The translations under genes and the position numbers were made by a program. This document shows positions 1 to 10,006 of a stretch of 64,000 bases of DNA, in pieces. Below the pieces are notes generated by a model. It was not told the DNA's origin. It made no database searches and saw only the letters and a list, made by a program, of their open reading frames with translations. The stretch lies in assembly GCA_039545355.1 (NCBI GenBank), contig BCJJ01000016.1:1-64000 (forward strand), in the 5' to 3' direction. Source of the stretch: Trichosporon coremiiforme (Eukaryota > Basidiomycota > Tremellomycetes > Trichosporonales > Trichosporonaceae). Position 1 is the first letter of the stretch. The number at the start of each line of letters is the position of its first letter.

Positions 1-1020
1 CAGAAAGTCACACTTCCCAGCGAGTCGGACGTCACGATGGTGCCATCTCTGTATGTCAGTTTCGTCAAGACACTGTGAACTCACGGGAGAACGCCGACAC
101 CCCACACGATGGTGCCCTTCTGGCCCGCCTTCTTGCCCTTGCTGACCTTCTCGACAACAGCCCTCGACTTGAGCGTGACACGGCCCGATGGTGTTCCGGC
201 GGCACTGGGCGGAGGGAGGTCCCAACGGCGGAAGGACGAGTCCGAGTTACCGGTGATGAGGTAGCTGTCGCGCCACATCCATCCGTCCTCACCCTCAACA
301 AGCTTCGGGATACCCCAAGCGACGGAGACAGTGCGGGTGCGACTCGGCAGAGCGTCCGAACGAAGGAGGTGAGCAGGCGCCGGCTCGAGCGGCGTGGCGG
401 TGTTGCCGAGGAGGGGAGGAGGGATGGAGACGAAGTGGAGGTTGGGGGAGTTGGTCGTGAGACACAGAAGCTGGTGCGTGGGGGACACGGACAGCGACCA
501 CAGAGGCGGCGAGGGAATCGGGTACGTCTGCAGGACGCGGCCGGTCTCTAGGCAGCGCTCCGTGAGATCGGTAGAGTCGGAGCCGGCAGTGAAGAGGCGC
601 AAGTCTTCAGCGCGAGGGACGTTGTAAGGCTTCTCGTGGAAGTTCTCCGGATCCCGGATCACGAGAGCCATGTTCGAGATCGTGGGGTGGGTGAGCGTAG
701 GCGGCAGCGTCTGATGTCAGCTCAACTCCCCAAGCCCAGCTTACCTTCGAGAGCACCCAGTTGCCCATGCCACCTTCGTCGGCAGGAACATACTGCCAGA
801 TCTCGACTTCTCCGTTCTCGCGAGCGACAACGAGGACGCCGAGCTCCGGGGTGCCATCTTCACGAGCCTTGCCCTTGGTGCTTGTCGGAGCGGCGGACGG
901 GTCGCGAGCCGGCGGCAGAGGGATAGGGGCGAATGAAAGGGCGGTGATGGGGGAAGGGGTGTGGTCGAAGAATCGGATGCGGTGCAGGGGCACCGTTGGT
1001 GCTTGGGTCGGAGCAGGCAT
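1..1020 (-). CDS. UTP4: U3 snoRNP / t-UTP protein Utp4 (cirhin), N-terminal part, gene runs off the left edge
   Basis: WD40-repeat subunit of the t-UTP part of the small-subunit processome, acting in the nucleolus in pre-18S rRNA transcription and processing. Exons are 1020-745, 710-85 and 48 to beyond position 1. Splicing joins NWVLSK to TLPPTLTHP, and VGVLP to DGTIVTSDSLGSVTFW. The segments VARENGEVEIWQY, the RDPENFHEKPYN stretch and DGTIVTSDSLG are what I expect of Utp4/cirhin, where repeated ARENGxIEIW and G-T-I-V-S-D-S-x-G motifs occur. The two introns are only 34 and 36 nt. The start at 1020 is the first ATG of the frame and is followed directly by the conserved HRIRFFDHTPSPITALSF region. 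The gene is divergent from TFB4, 252 bp away. The C-terminal two thirds lie outside the window. Identification is confident; no alternative family fits as well. Confidence 0.85.
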
Positions 1021-1272
1021 AGCTGCTGTTTGTTGTAACGAGGGCTACAGCAGACGAAGTTGGCAGCTGTTGTGATCTTGGGTCGATGTCACTCTCCAAA
1101 ATTCCTGCAGCCACAAGGTGGAGTGATACAGCCACGTGCTATGGGTACACGCCATTTATCCCCGGCCTCCACCGGCCACCAGCGAGTGACATCAACCACC
1201 TTCCTGGTGAACAATCGAATTCTCGTTCTTTCGTCGCAGCGTCGTTATCCTCGCCCCTACCCAGCTCCAGCG
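1021..1272. promoter_or_regulatory. Shared divergent promoter UTP4 / TFB4
   Basis: The 252 bp between the two start codons must hold both promoters. No clear TATA box is seen. A divergent arrangement of a ribosome-biogenesis gene and a TFIIH gene suggests possible co-expression, but that is inference. Confidence 0.5.
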
Positions 1273-2701
1273 ATGCCGGGAACGGTCGCGCAGTCACGGC
1301 CATGGCCGAAGACCTCACCAGCGTCGCTTCTCATCGCCATCGTCGACTTGCACCCTCTGGCATGGTCGCTCCTCGCCAACCTCAAGTCGCCGCCCGACTC
1401 GGCGGAGCGAGGCGAGAAGGAGAAAGAAAAGGCACCTGTGTCGCCTATCACCTTGGAAGACTTTGCGACTATCCTCATGGTATTCCTGAATGCCCATCTC
1501 GCCAGCCGATGGGGTAATGAGGTGGTCGTCTACGGCGCCCTCCCTGGTTCTGCGTATGTCTCAATGTTGTCTTCGGTTCTGACGCCAGTGTGCTTCTCTA
1601 CCCGCCGCCAGACGGCAATGCGAAGCCGTCGAGGCCGAATCCAAACTTCTATCAGCCATTCAAGGCAGTGGACGCTGGGTTCGAGCAGCGAGTGAAGGAA
1701 GTCGTCCAAAAGGAGAACGAGCGGTTAAGCGCTGGGGACGGCAAGGTTTTGAATGAGCCGCCAGCTCTTGTGTCAGCTCTGACCAAAGCGCTGTGCTGTG
1801 AGTACAGGCAATAACAATGGAAACTGACAGGACAGACATCAACCGACGCCGCCCGCCTGAGGTTGCTACGACTTCGCTGGTGGCTCATGATAACGACCCG
1901 AGCAAGAACAGCAACCCCGAAGCTGAGGAGTCGCGGATATTGATCCTCAACGCTACCCCTGGAGGAGCTGAGGATGCCGAGGCTGCCGACTCTAAAACTG
2001 CGAAGGCGTCCGGAGGAGGAGGCGGACAGCGAGGTTATGTCGGCCTTATGAACTGCGTCTTCGCTGCTCAGAAAGCCGTGAGCTATGCCGGAGCTGACGG
2101 TAAAACTGACAGAACAGAAAGTCGCCATCGATGTCTTGACACTGCCTCCGGAAAGCACCATGACGGCGCCGCCAATTTTTTTGCAGCAAGCTGCGTACCT
2201 GACGGAGGGAATATACTGGCGATGGAACGGTCGAGGCGGATTGCTGCAGTATTTACACGTGAGCTTCCTCCCCCGAAGGGTGAGCTAACTAGCAGAGCAT
2301 GTACCTCCCCCCGCCATCCCTCCGCAACAAACCGTTCACTGTCCCACCTCAAGACGCTGTCGACTTCAGAGCTGTCTGTTTCTGTCATCACGACGTGGTC
2401 GACGTCGGCTTCGTCTGCAGTGTGTGCCTGAGCAGTGAGTGACTTCTAGTTGTCGTGTACTGACAAGCCACCAGTCTTCTGCGAGGTCAAGCCTATTTGT
2501 TCGATGTGCAAGACCAAGTTCCCGTTGACGTCTCTCGCTCGACTGAAGCAGCTGGCTGCCCACCTGCAGCCCATTCCGATCCCGGCGACAGTGCCGCCGC
2601 CAAAGCAGAAGAAGGGACCGAACAGCGGTGTCGCCCAGTCGCCTGTCGCGAGCAAGGGGCAGCCCACGTTGCCGGACGCGGACGTTATCGTGGTCGATTA
2701 G
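1273..2701 (+). CDS. TFB4: TFIIH subunit Tfb4 (p34 / GTF2H3)
   Basis: Core subunit of the general transcription and nucleotide-excision-repair factor TFIIH; it pairs with Ssl1/p44 in the nucleus. Six exons: 1273-1553, 1589-1797, 1836-2077, 2118-2258, 2296-2434 and 2475-2701, giving 412 aa. The N-terminal part is a von Willebrand A fold, beginning LLIAIVDLHPLAW and including VVYGALPGSAVLLYPP and ALCYINR. The C-terminus is a cysteine-rich zinc region (Cys at about 319, 321, 332, 335, 340, 346 and 349) that fits the C4 zinc ribbon of p34. The family motif YINR forms only if the acceptor at 1834-1835 is used; the earlier AG at 1829-1830 would create a stop. Introns are 35-40 nt. The protein is longer than typical p34 because of glycine- and serine-rich loops between VWA strands and a Pro/Lys-rich tail. 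The ATG at 1273 is the one in frame with the VWA start. Confidence 0.9.
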
Positions 2702-3356
2702 AGCAGATACACATGTAACACTTAGATATACGCACTGCACTCGGAATGGCGCATGGCTACTGATAGACGCCAGGGTTCCCGAGGCTGCCCAGTTGTGGAT
2801 GTAGGAGGCGCGAGGCGCTACTGCAGCAACGTGACTGTCAGATGGCCGAGGTGGGCACGCATTGCTCGTATCGTGATAAGGATCGCAAGCTTCGGCTGTT
2901 GCGTGCATAAGCCCTACCGTGGCAAGGAGGGGGCTTAAGGCATGGACGGGATGGATGGAGATAAGAAGCGGATGGGATGGAATGAAATCGGGTGGATAGG
3001 GATTACAGACGATCGTGGATTGGATGAATTTACGGGATTGAGTGTCGGCCAAGTCCGTGATAAGGCAACACGTGCCGATTGATACGGGGGGCTTGTCGCT
3101 TGTGTACCTTGTGTGAGCGACAAGGGGGGATGGGTGGTCATGGGGTGCCTTCCGTTCCCCTCGCGTCGACGAGTGCGCACATGCGTACTTAAACGCCTCG
3201 TCACCCGGCCCAGCATCCTCCTCCTCCTTCCTCTCTCTTCCTCTCCCCTCTCCATCCATCCACAGCCTCTGTGCTGGCTTCACGAGCCATCACAGACAGA
3301 CACCACCTACCCCCCACTACCTCACACCAGATCACCCCCATTTGCCACCGCCCACC
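2702..3356 (+). promoter_or_regulatory. Intergenic region and pyrimidine-rich leader of the URC1-like gene
   Basis: There is no ORF of merit here. A dense C/T tract at about 3215-3265, followed by C/A-rich sequence up to the start codon, looks like a fungal promoter/5' leader. The first part (2702-2940) probably carries the TFB4 3' UTR. Confidence 0.5.
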
Positions 3357-5248
3357 ATGACTGCCGACCACAGTGCCGACATGGAGGCCATCGTCGCCAT
3401 GCTCCGCAAGCTCGACGCAAAGCAGGAACAGCTCTCCGCTCAGGTATGTGCATGCCTCTCTCACAGCTGGATGCTGATGTCCAGCTTGCTACCATGCAGG
3501 CTCAGCAAGCCACCCCCAAGGGTGTTGACATCATCCCTTGTCCCCAACCCGGCCAGCCCGCTCAGAGGAACGGGGTCGACGCATTCCGCCGTGCATCCAT
3601 GAGCTCCTCGCCTCCTTCTGTTCCAGGCATGCTGAGCATGTCTCCCACTGCCCCAAGTGTTTTTGGCACGTCTGTCGGCTCCCTCACTTCGTCCCCGGCC
3701 CCGGACAAGGAGCCCAAGAAAGAGAAGGAGAAGGGCCTGTATCCCTCTCGCGTCGTCTTGACCAGTGAGCTAACCACCTCTTGCATTGAGCTAACAATCA
3801 GCGTACCCCGGACAGGCCGGAGTGAGCCCTTACCCCATCCAGTGGGGCGCCGGACGTGAGTCACCTCCACCATTGTTTTGGCTGACACTCCAGCTACCGG
3901 CCGTGAGCGTGGTCCCGTGCTCGCATCCCGTATCGGCAAGAACCTGCTGCAGCGTAACGCCATCGGTGCCCATGCAGGCAGCTACTCCATCTACCGCGCT
4001 CTCAGCATCGCCATGGGTCAGCTGAAGCCCGACTGGCGCCCGGATCTCCGCAACACGCATGTGAGTGTGGGCAGGGGGCCGTTATAAGGAACGTGCTTCA
4101 GCCGCTGACGTACAAGCCTCCATTCATTCTTCCCCCTCAGCCCGGCTGGTTCGGCGGTGGCAAGGACGCCAAGATCGTCTCCTTCGACCCCTTCGGCGCC
4201 ATGACTCAGGAGCTGTTCGCGGACGAGTATGCAGCCGGCGTGGACATTCGTCCGACCATCTCGCAGACCCTCGCCCACATCAAGATTGAGGAGCTGGACT
4301 TGCTCGCTCGCAAGGGAGAGTTCCCCGTCGATGGCAAGATCGTTGTCCCGACTCCGGAGCTCCCTTCCTTCCCTGGCGTCGACCAGGGTGTTCAGATCGT
4401 GTGTTCCAAGGCGGCCGTCGACCCGGTCTGGTACCTCCCTGGTGTGGCTGAACGCCTCGGTATTGACGAGGGCACTCTCCGCCGCGCGCTCTTTGAGGAC
4501 ACGAACGGCATGTACCCCGAGCTCCTGACCCGTCCGGACATCAAGGTCTTCCTGCCCCCCATCGGCGGCATGACCGTGTACATCATGGGTGACCCGGCCA
4601 AGCTCTCCGACCCCAACACGGAGGTCACCTGCCGTCCCCACGACAGCTGCTCCGGATCCGATGTCTTTGGCAGTGACGTGTGCACGTGTCGTCCCTACCT
4701 GATCTTTGGTATCAGCGAGGCGATCAAGTGTGCGCAGCGCGGCGGTGTCGGTGTCGTCGTCTACTTCCAGAAGGAGGGTCGTGCCCTCGGCGAGGTCGTC
4801 AAGTACATGGTGTACAACCGCCGCAAGCGTGGCGGCGACAGCGCGGCGCAGTACTTCAACCACACCGAGTGCGTTGCGGGCGTCAAGGACGCGCGCCACC
4901 AGGCGCTCATGCCCGACGTGCTGCACTGGCTCGGCATCAAGCACATCCACCGTCTCGTCAGCATGAGCAACATGAAGTACGACGCGATCGTCGGCAGCGG
5001 TATCACTGTCGGTCTCCGCTACGAGATCCCCGACGAGCTGATCCCCGCCGACGGCAGGGTCGAGATTGACGCGAAGGTGAGCAGCGGTTTCTCTAGTTCA
5101 ATTGCTAACCCGATCCCAGATCGAAGCAGGTTACTTCAGCAAGAAGGAGATGACGAAGGAGCTCGTGGAGCAGACAAAGGGCCGCCACTGGGGTAAGTTT
5201 GAAAGATCCCGCAGGTGCTAACTAGCAACAGAGGACATCGTGCACTGA
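3357..5248 (+). CDS. URC1: GTP cyclohydrolase II-family protein, probable uracil-catabolism enzyme Urc1/Urg1
   Basis: Member of the GTP cyclohydrolase II superfamily, most like the fungal Urc1 (S. pombe urg1) group needed for uracil breakdown through the URC pathway, rather than riboflavin RIB1. Seven exons: 3357-3443, 3500-3764, 3802-3855, 3894-4060, 4102-5076, 5120-5192 and 5232-5248, giving 545 aa. A disordered Ser/Pro-rich N-terminus (about 1-120) precedes the enzyme part. Zinc ligands are visible as Cys374, Cys385 and Cys387 in the D-V-F-G-S-D-V-C-T-C motif. The catalytic-loop equivalent reads QKEGRALG instead of the EGRG of riboflavin-type enzymes. Exon 5 could alternatively begin at 4141 (80-nt intron); I prefer 4102 (41-nt intron) because it keeps the proline-rich segment expected before PGWF and matches the short introns of this genome. 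The gene is convergent with the transporter downstream. Urc1 is preferred over RIB1 on overall length and the altered loop. Confidence 0.75.
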
Positions 5249-5572
5249 TTGTAAGAGTCGCAAGAACACAGAACATGTCAAGCATAGCAGTAGTAGTCAT
5301 AGGATTGTAGTACAGTTGTCTTTGCCGCCTCCGCGGTCGCATGCAGTCGGTTCATTCACAGCAGGGGTTGTTTGGTTCTGTGCCTTCTCTTGGCGTACGC
5401 GATCTTCTTCGGCTTCAACAAGACACGTGAAGCAGATTACGATTGATACATGTGCTGATCGTCGTCTGTGCAAGAAAAGCTAACCCGAAATCTAATTACA
5501 GTCTGCTATCCCCTAACTCCATCCTCACTCCGCCATTATAAGATCTCCCTATTCTCTCTCCTCAGATGACAC
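5249..5572. other. Convergent 3' intergenic region
   Basis: About 320 bp between the stop codons of the URC1-like gene and the transporter. It presumably holds both 3' UTRs. No other element is recognised. Confidence 0.4.
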
Positions 5573-7628
5573 CTAGTAATGGTGCTTGCCGAGGCCAATG
5601 ATGCCAAGGGGGTCCTTGAACATACCCCTCCAGGACACATCCTGCACGCCCTCGCCCTCTTCGGCGACCCACTCCTCGGCCTCGTCATTCGTCTGCTTGT
5701 CGGTGAGACGGATATCACGCAGCGTGAGCGTGAGGAGGAAGAGAACAGCAGCGAGGCAGATTCCAGTGATGCACAGGTAGCGCTGCACGTCTCTGTAAGC
5801 GGTGTCGATGGCGTCGCGAATGGGCGTGCCCATGGGGTACTCGAGCGCGGCGAGGGGGTTGCCGTACACGGTGGTAGCGATGGTGGTGTTACTGGTGACC
5901 TGGGCGAGGTTGTCGGCCAGGTGTCCGGGCATCGTGTTGGTCCAGATCGCGCCGGCGATGGTGTTGCCGACCGAGGAGCCGACGTAGTAAGAAGCAAGAT
6001 ACGAGGCGGTGATGACGGCGACGCGCTCGTGCTTGACCGCGGCCTGGATCAGGGCCTGAGTGGGATAGGCGAGCATGCCGCCCGCAATACCCAGGATGAC
6101 CTCGCCGGCGACGAGACCGGCATAGTCGCTCGTGCTGTGGCCGCCGCGGTATCGGATAAGAATGCCGAACGCGACGATAATAAGCGCCGCGCCAATGACG
6201 ACGATACACTTGAGCCGGCGCAGATACCTGGCGACAAGACCCATGGTCAAGCCGACAATGACAGACACGAACGAGTAGATGTTCTGCGTCCAGATCGTCT
6301 GCTGGATGCTCTTGCCGAACGCGACCAGCGTCGTGTAGTACAGGTAGTCACCCTGGCAGTACCAGGCCGTGTTGATGAGGAATGCGACGCCGAGACCGGC
6401 GACAATCTGCCGGTCCTTGAGCAGGTAGAACGGGAAGACGGGGTGGGTCGCAAACTTGAATTCCCAGAAGAGGAACAGGGGCAGAACGACGACAAAGCCG
6501 ACGATGAGGACCACAATGTTCTTCGCCTTGATCCACTCGCTGTGCACGCCGCCGGCGAGCGTGAAGGGGAGCAGGATCATGGTCAGCGCGCCCGCGAGGA
6601 GGATGATGCCCATCACGTCGGCGGTCCAGAAGAAGTCCTTCCAGAGGGAGAAAGAGAGCGGGTTGCCGCGGGGCAGACCGGCGAGGAGACCCTGCTTCTT
6701 CGCGCGGCGCTTGGCGAGGAGGAACACGACGACGAGCGAGAGCGCGACCACGGGGAAGATGATGCCCCACATGCCGATACCCCACTGCCAGGAGATGGAG
6801 GGGGGACGCGGCGTGCCGTCCGCGTTGACGCCGGGGGAGACGCGGTCGCCAATAGGGCCCGAGGCCCAGGCGTTGATGATGAAAGGAGCGGCGGGGATGA
6901 ACGAGACAAGGAGACGGTTGCGCGTGCTCGTCACGTCGGCAATGATGACCATGACCAGGAGCTGGACACCGGTGTAGCCGAATCTGAGAGTTGTCAGCTT
7001 GAATCTCCCGGACGACGCAGCCTGTGCCTGCTGCTTGGACTCACTGGTAGAGAACGGCGCCGCCCGAGAACGTGGCGAGGTTGGTCGCGCACGCCTGCAC
7101 GATCGTGCCGATGACGTAGAACACGGTGCTGATGAAGAGAATCGAGATACGCCCAAAGTAGTCCGAGATACGGGCGAAGGCGGGCTGCGCGGCGGCAGCG
7201 ACGATAGACCTGACAACCGTGATGGTCGAGATCTGGGCCGAGGCGGCCCACTCCGCAAGCGCGAAGACCTGGTACGTGTACCGCAGCGTGCCGTCGAGGC
7301 CGTAGCAGTACGAGACAAGGAAGATGGCGAAGAAGAGCCACGCGAGGTGCCAGCGCGTGAACATGGACGTGATCGCCTCGATGCGCAGAATACCGGGACT
7401 CTTCTCGTAGACGACCTTTGCCGTCTTTTCGTCCAGATTCGGGTTTGTGCGGACCTTGGAGAGCGAGACGGAACGCTCCATCATGGGCGAAGAGCCGTCG
7501 GACTCGGGGCTGGACAGGCCGGGCACGGCGGTCGAGGTCGGAGGGAGCGTGGGTTCGGAGCCCGAGGGCATGCCGGCCTTCTCGGCGATGGTGGCCTGCT
7601 CGTACACTGGCGGAGCGGCTGCGGACAT
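5573..7628 (-). CDS. Major facilitator superfamily siderophore-iron transporter (SIT/ARN type)
   Basis: Predicted plasma-membrane (or endosomal) proton-coupled importer of ferric siderophores. Two exons: 7628-7045 and 6983-5573, giving 664 aa; splicing joins AVLYQ to FGYTG through the split CA|A codon. About 75 cytosolic residues come first, then multiple hydrophobic segments consistent with the 12-14 helices of the SIT subfamily. Diagnostic stretches are SYCYGLDGTLRYTYQ after helix 1, DYFGRISILF, FGYTGVQLLVMVIIADVTS, PFYLLKDRQIVAGL, and AYPTQALIQAAVKHERVAVIT with SSVGNTIAGAIWTNTMP near the C-terminus. The substrate cannot be told from sequence. A minus-strand TATAAAG lies at 7704-7710, about 80 bp before the start. 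The long upstream region carries three iron-GATA consensus sites, supporting an iron-uptake role. Alternative: another drug:H+ antiporter-2 relative, less likely. Confidence 0.88.
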
Positions 7629-7703
7629 GGTGGTTAAGTTGTAGCTGGTTGCGCCAGCAGAGTAGAGATGGAGAAGGGGCGGGGGTGTGGCCGCTCTGCG
7701 CTT

Positions 7704-7710
7704 CTTTATA
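7704..7710 (-). promoter_or_regulatory. TATA box of the siderophore transporter
   Basis: TATAAAG on the minus strand, about 76-82 bp upstream of the start codon at 7628. Confidence 0.5.
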
Positions 7711-8016
7711 GTGCCCTAGCGTGTGTAGTGCGATGTGCAGTCGGCGATGGTCGGGCTCGGTAGAAAGACTGGGCGGCGGCGTGCGTGAGGTGCATAAATT
7801 TGGCTTTGCGTCCAGATGCGATGACCTAGTCGGCGTTTTAGGACTCAAGCCCCCCACGCAAGAGCAGTAGCAGAAGCGAGCCAGCTGAGCCAGGCCCTTC
7901 CTTCTCTGGAATCCCTAGCCAAGCCAAGCCTTTCTGTCCGGTCTGGCGGTCTGGCGGTCAGTCAGCTGTTCCCAAAAGAAAAGGGTAAAAAGTCTGCGCC
8001 GCCCGCCGCACCGGGG

Positions 8017-8027
8017 TTATCTGATAA
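8017..8027. promoter_or_regulatory. Iron-GATA site, overlapping pair (TTATCTGATAA)
   Basis: ATCTGATAA at 8019-8027 on the plus strand and ATCAGATAA at 8025-8017 on the minus strand overlap. Both match ATCWGATAA, the extended GATA consensus bound by fungal iron repressors (SreA/Fep1/Cir1 family). It lies about 390 bp upstream of the transporter start. Confidence 0.6.
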
Positions 8028-8342
8028 AAACACCCATTCAGGGTCTGGTACTCACAAACCCGAGTTGGGCTCAACATGCCAGGGAGACACGCCTTGGCCA
8101 ACCAACAGTGGTGCTGCAACGGGCTACCCACGGCTCGGCTCACCGTGCAGACTAAACCAACCCTCTCTCCGGCTCTTGAATGCAAGGCATAGGGCTGCGG
8201 ACACGAGACCGTTGCTCACGGGCAGTTCAAACCCTGTTGCAGTGCTATGGAGCAGGCGTATGCACTCCCAAGACGCCAGGGAACAGGGCAGGGTGCCCTG
8301 CCGGGCCCTGCCGGACGAGCCGTAGAATCGGCCGACGACACT

Positions 8343-8351
8343 TTTATCAGA
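8343..8351 (-). promoter_or_regulatory. Iron-GATA site (ATCTGATAA)
   Basis: TTATCAGAT on the plus strand is ATCTGATAA on the minus strand, a full match to the fungal iron-GATA consensus. It is about 715 bp upstream of the transporter start. Confidence 0.55.
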
Positions 8352-9136
8352 TTACAGCTCTCCAATTTCTGCACTGCTTGCCCGAAATCTTCTCTTCATG
8401 TGGGTGGCTTTGGGCGTGTGTCTTGGAAGAAAGGAGCACGGATCTCTTGGTCTTGCGTCAGATCTGGACACTGGGCGTAGTGCTGGGCAGGACTCGGCTC
8501 GTCCAGCGATCAAACGTTCGGATGTGAGGACGGGGTTGCGCAGTAAATGTCGGCCGACTGGGGGTGAGAGGGATGTAGCCGCGCCGAGCGCTAGAGTGCC
8601 GCTCACGTGCTTGCCCCCCACTCTTCGTGGTGCTTTCGGGACTCGCGACGTCTGGGACTCCTGGTCGTGTGCGGCGTAGTGTTGGATGTCTGCCTGACGT
8701 CAGGCCGACCGGAAAGGCAGATCTGCGTGATGGGCTTGGCAGGGATGCAAGGTCGCTTCACCTCGCTGCCGCTGCCCGTTGACGCTGTCTGCTGAGGCTG
8801 CCTATGTCTTAAACTTTCGGACGGTGCCTCGAAACATGCGACTTGCACGGGGTTATGCATTTGACGGACTGTGGACGAGACGAGTGAAGCGAGACGCCGA
8901 ATTGCACAGACGAAGGAGAAGGGCGAGAACACCGCGTAGCTCCGAGACTCACTCTGGCATAGACGCCATGCGCCGCTCGACAGCGCCTGACAGCGCCTCC
9001 AGGATCCCACAACGTCCGGCGGGGTGTGCATGCTGCTTCCCTCTTGAAGACAAGACTACGTCATGTCGAGCAAGAGAGCAGGTGACATGCTCTGAACTTT
9101 TTTTGCAGAGGAGCGATCCTGGTGGCAGGCTTGGCT

Positions 9137-9145
9137 ATCAGATAA
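9137..9145 (+). promoter_or_regulatory. Iron-GATA site (ATCAGATAA)
   Basis: Third full match to ATCWGATAA in the same intergenic region, about 1.5 kb upstream of the transporter start. A CCAAT-type box (ATTGG) follows at about 9172. Confidence 0.5.
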
Positions 9146-10006
9146 CTTTTCGGCCGACTGGATGTCAACTTTGATTGGCTCAAATCTTTCTGCTGGGTCC
9201 TCATACCGCTGCTCTTCGCATCCAGGAAAGAAGGTGTACCGAGCGACGTCTCTCATTCTATCATTAGAGACTGTACAGGGACATGGACGAGCTGACAAAG
9301 CTTCCAAGACTTCGGAGGCTTGGCCTTCCACTCTCTGCAGGATGGGATCGGAAGGAGCAGCTAACAGGAGCGTCGGAAGGCGGAGAGCGCCGCTGAGGGT
9401 TGCTGGAAGGTTGACGAAGGGCTGGATCTCTCACCTGAACGCCAAGTCCAGGTCTGGACACATGTTCTGCCGCCTCTTCCTTTCCAGCTGTGCGTAAGAC
9501 GCCGCAGCAAGCGACGAGCGACGGATACTTGGGACCGCCGGCACGGAAAAACTGTCCGCACCTGGTTGCTAACGACTACGGGCCGATCCGCGAGCCGCGA
9601 GCCGGGCGGACCTGATTGTCAGGCACGCCTCGCTTTTCTTGGCCCTCTACTTGCCCATCGTCCGAGCTTCGGGGGCTCTACAAGCGCGTGTTACGCAGAA
9701 AGCAAGAATTATACGGCTAGCTTGCATAAACTACTGAATCAGATCTACAGGTACGCACATGTCTAGGTCTAGGTCCGTACCGAGGCTGCCCTGCCAAGGA
9801 TAAGGGAACGGCAGCCCGACGGCATCTCTTCACGGCAACTAATGAACTTCTATCTCGTCCGCGCGCTTCTTGGCGCATAGCGCTATGATCCCTACGGGCA
9901 ACGCGCACTTCGCACCTGACGGCCCGCGTACGCCTCGCACAACTCAGCTCGGGAGCTGTCGCATAGCTCAAGGACACCGTGCGCTTCGCGCTTCGCGCTC
10001 AGCACG

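Larger units (their letters stand above)
7629..10006 (-). promoter_or_regulatory. 2.4-kb intergenic region upstream of the siderophore transporter
   Basis: No convincing coding sequence. The neighbouring asparaginase gene ends at 10007, pointing towards this region, so the region serves only one promoter. It contains a TATA box and three iron-GATA sites listed separately. The right end (9980-10000) has a short GCGCTTCGC repeat in the asparaginase 3' flank. I see no RNA gene here. Confidence 0.5.

Noticed and set aside
1829..1830. Alternative AG acceptor for TFB4 exon 3
   Set aside because: Its use would create an immediate TGA; the AG five bases later restores the conserved YINR motif.
4018..4950. 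310-codon minus-strand frame opposite the URC1-like gene
   Set aside because: Mirror of the plus-strand enzyme, with no motif of its own.
5579..7114. Long plus-strand frame opposite the siderophore transporter
   Set aside because: Asp/Glu/Arg-rich shadow of the transporter's third-position GC bias; the minus strand has clear MFS motifs and a spliced start.
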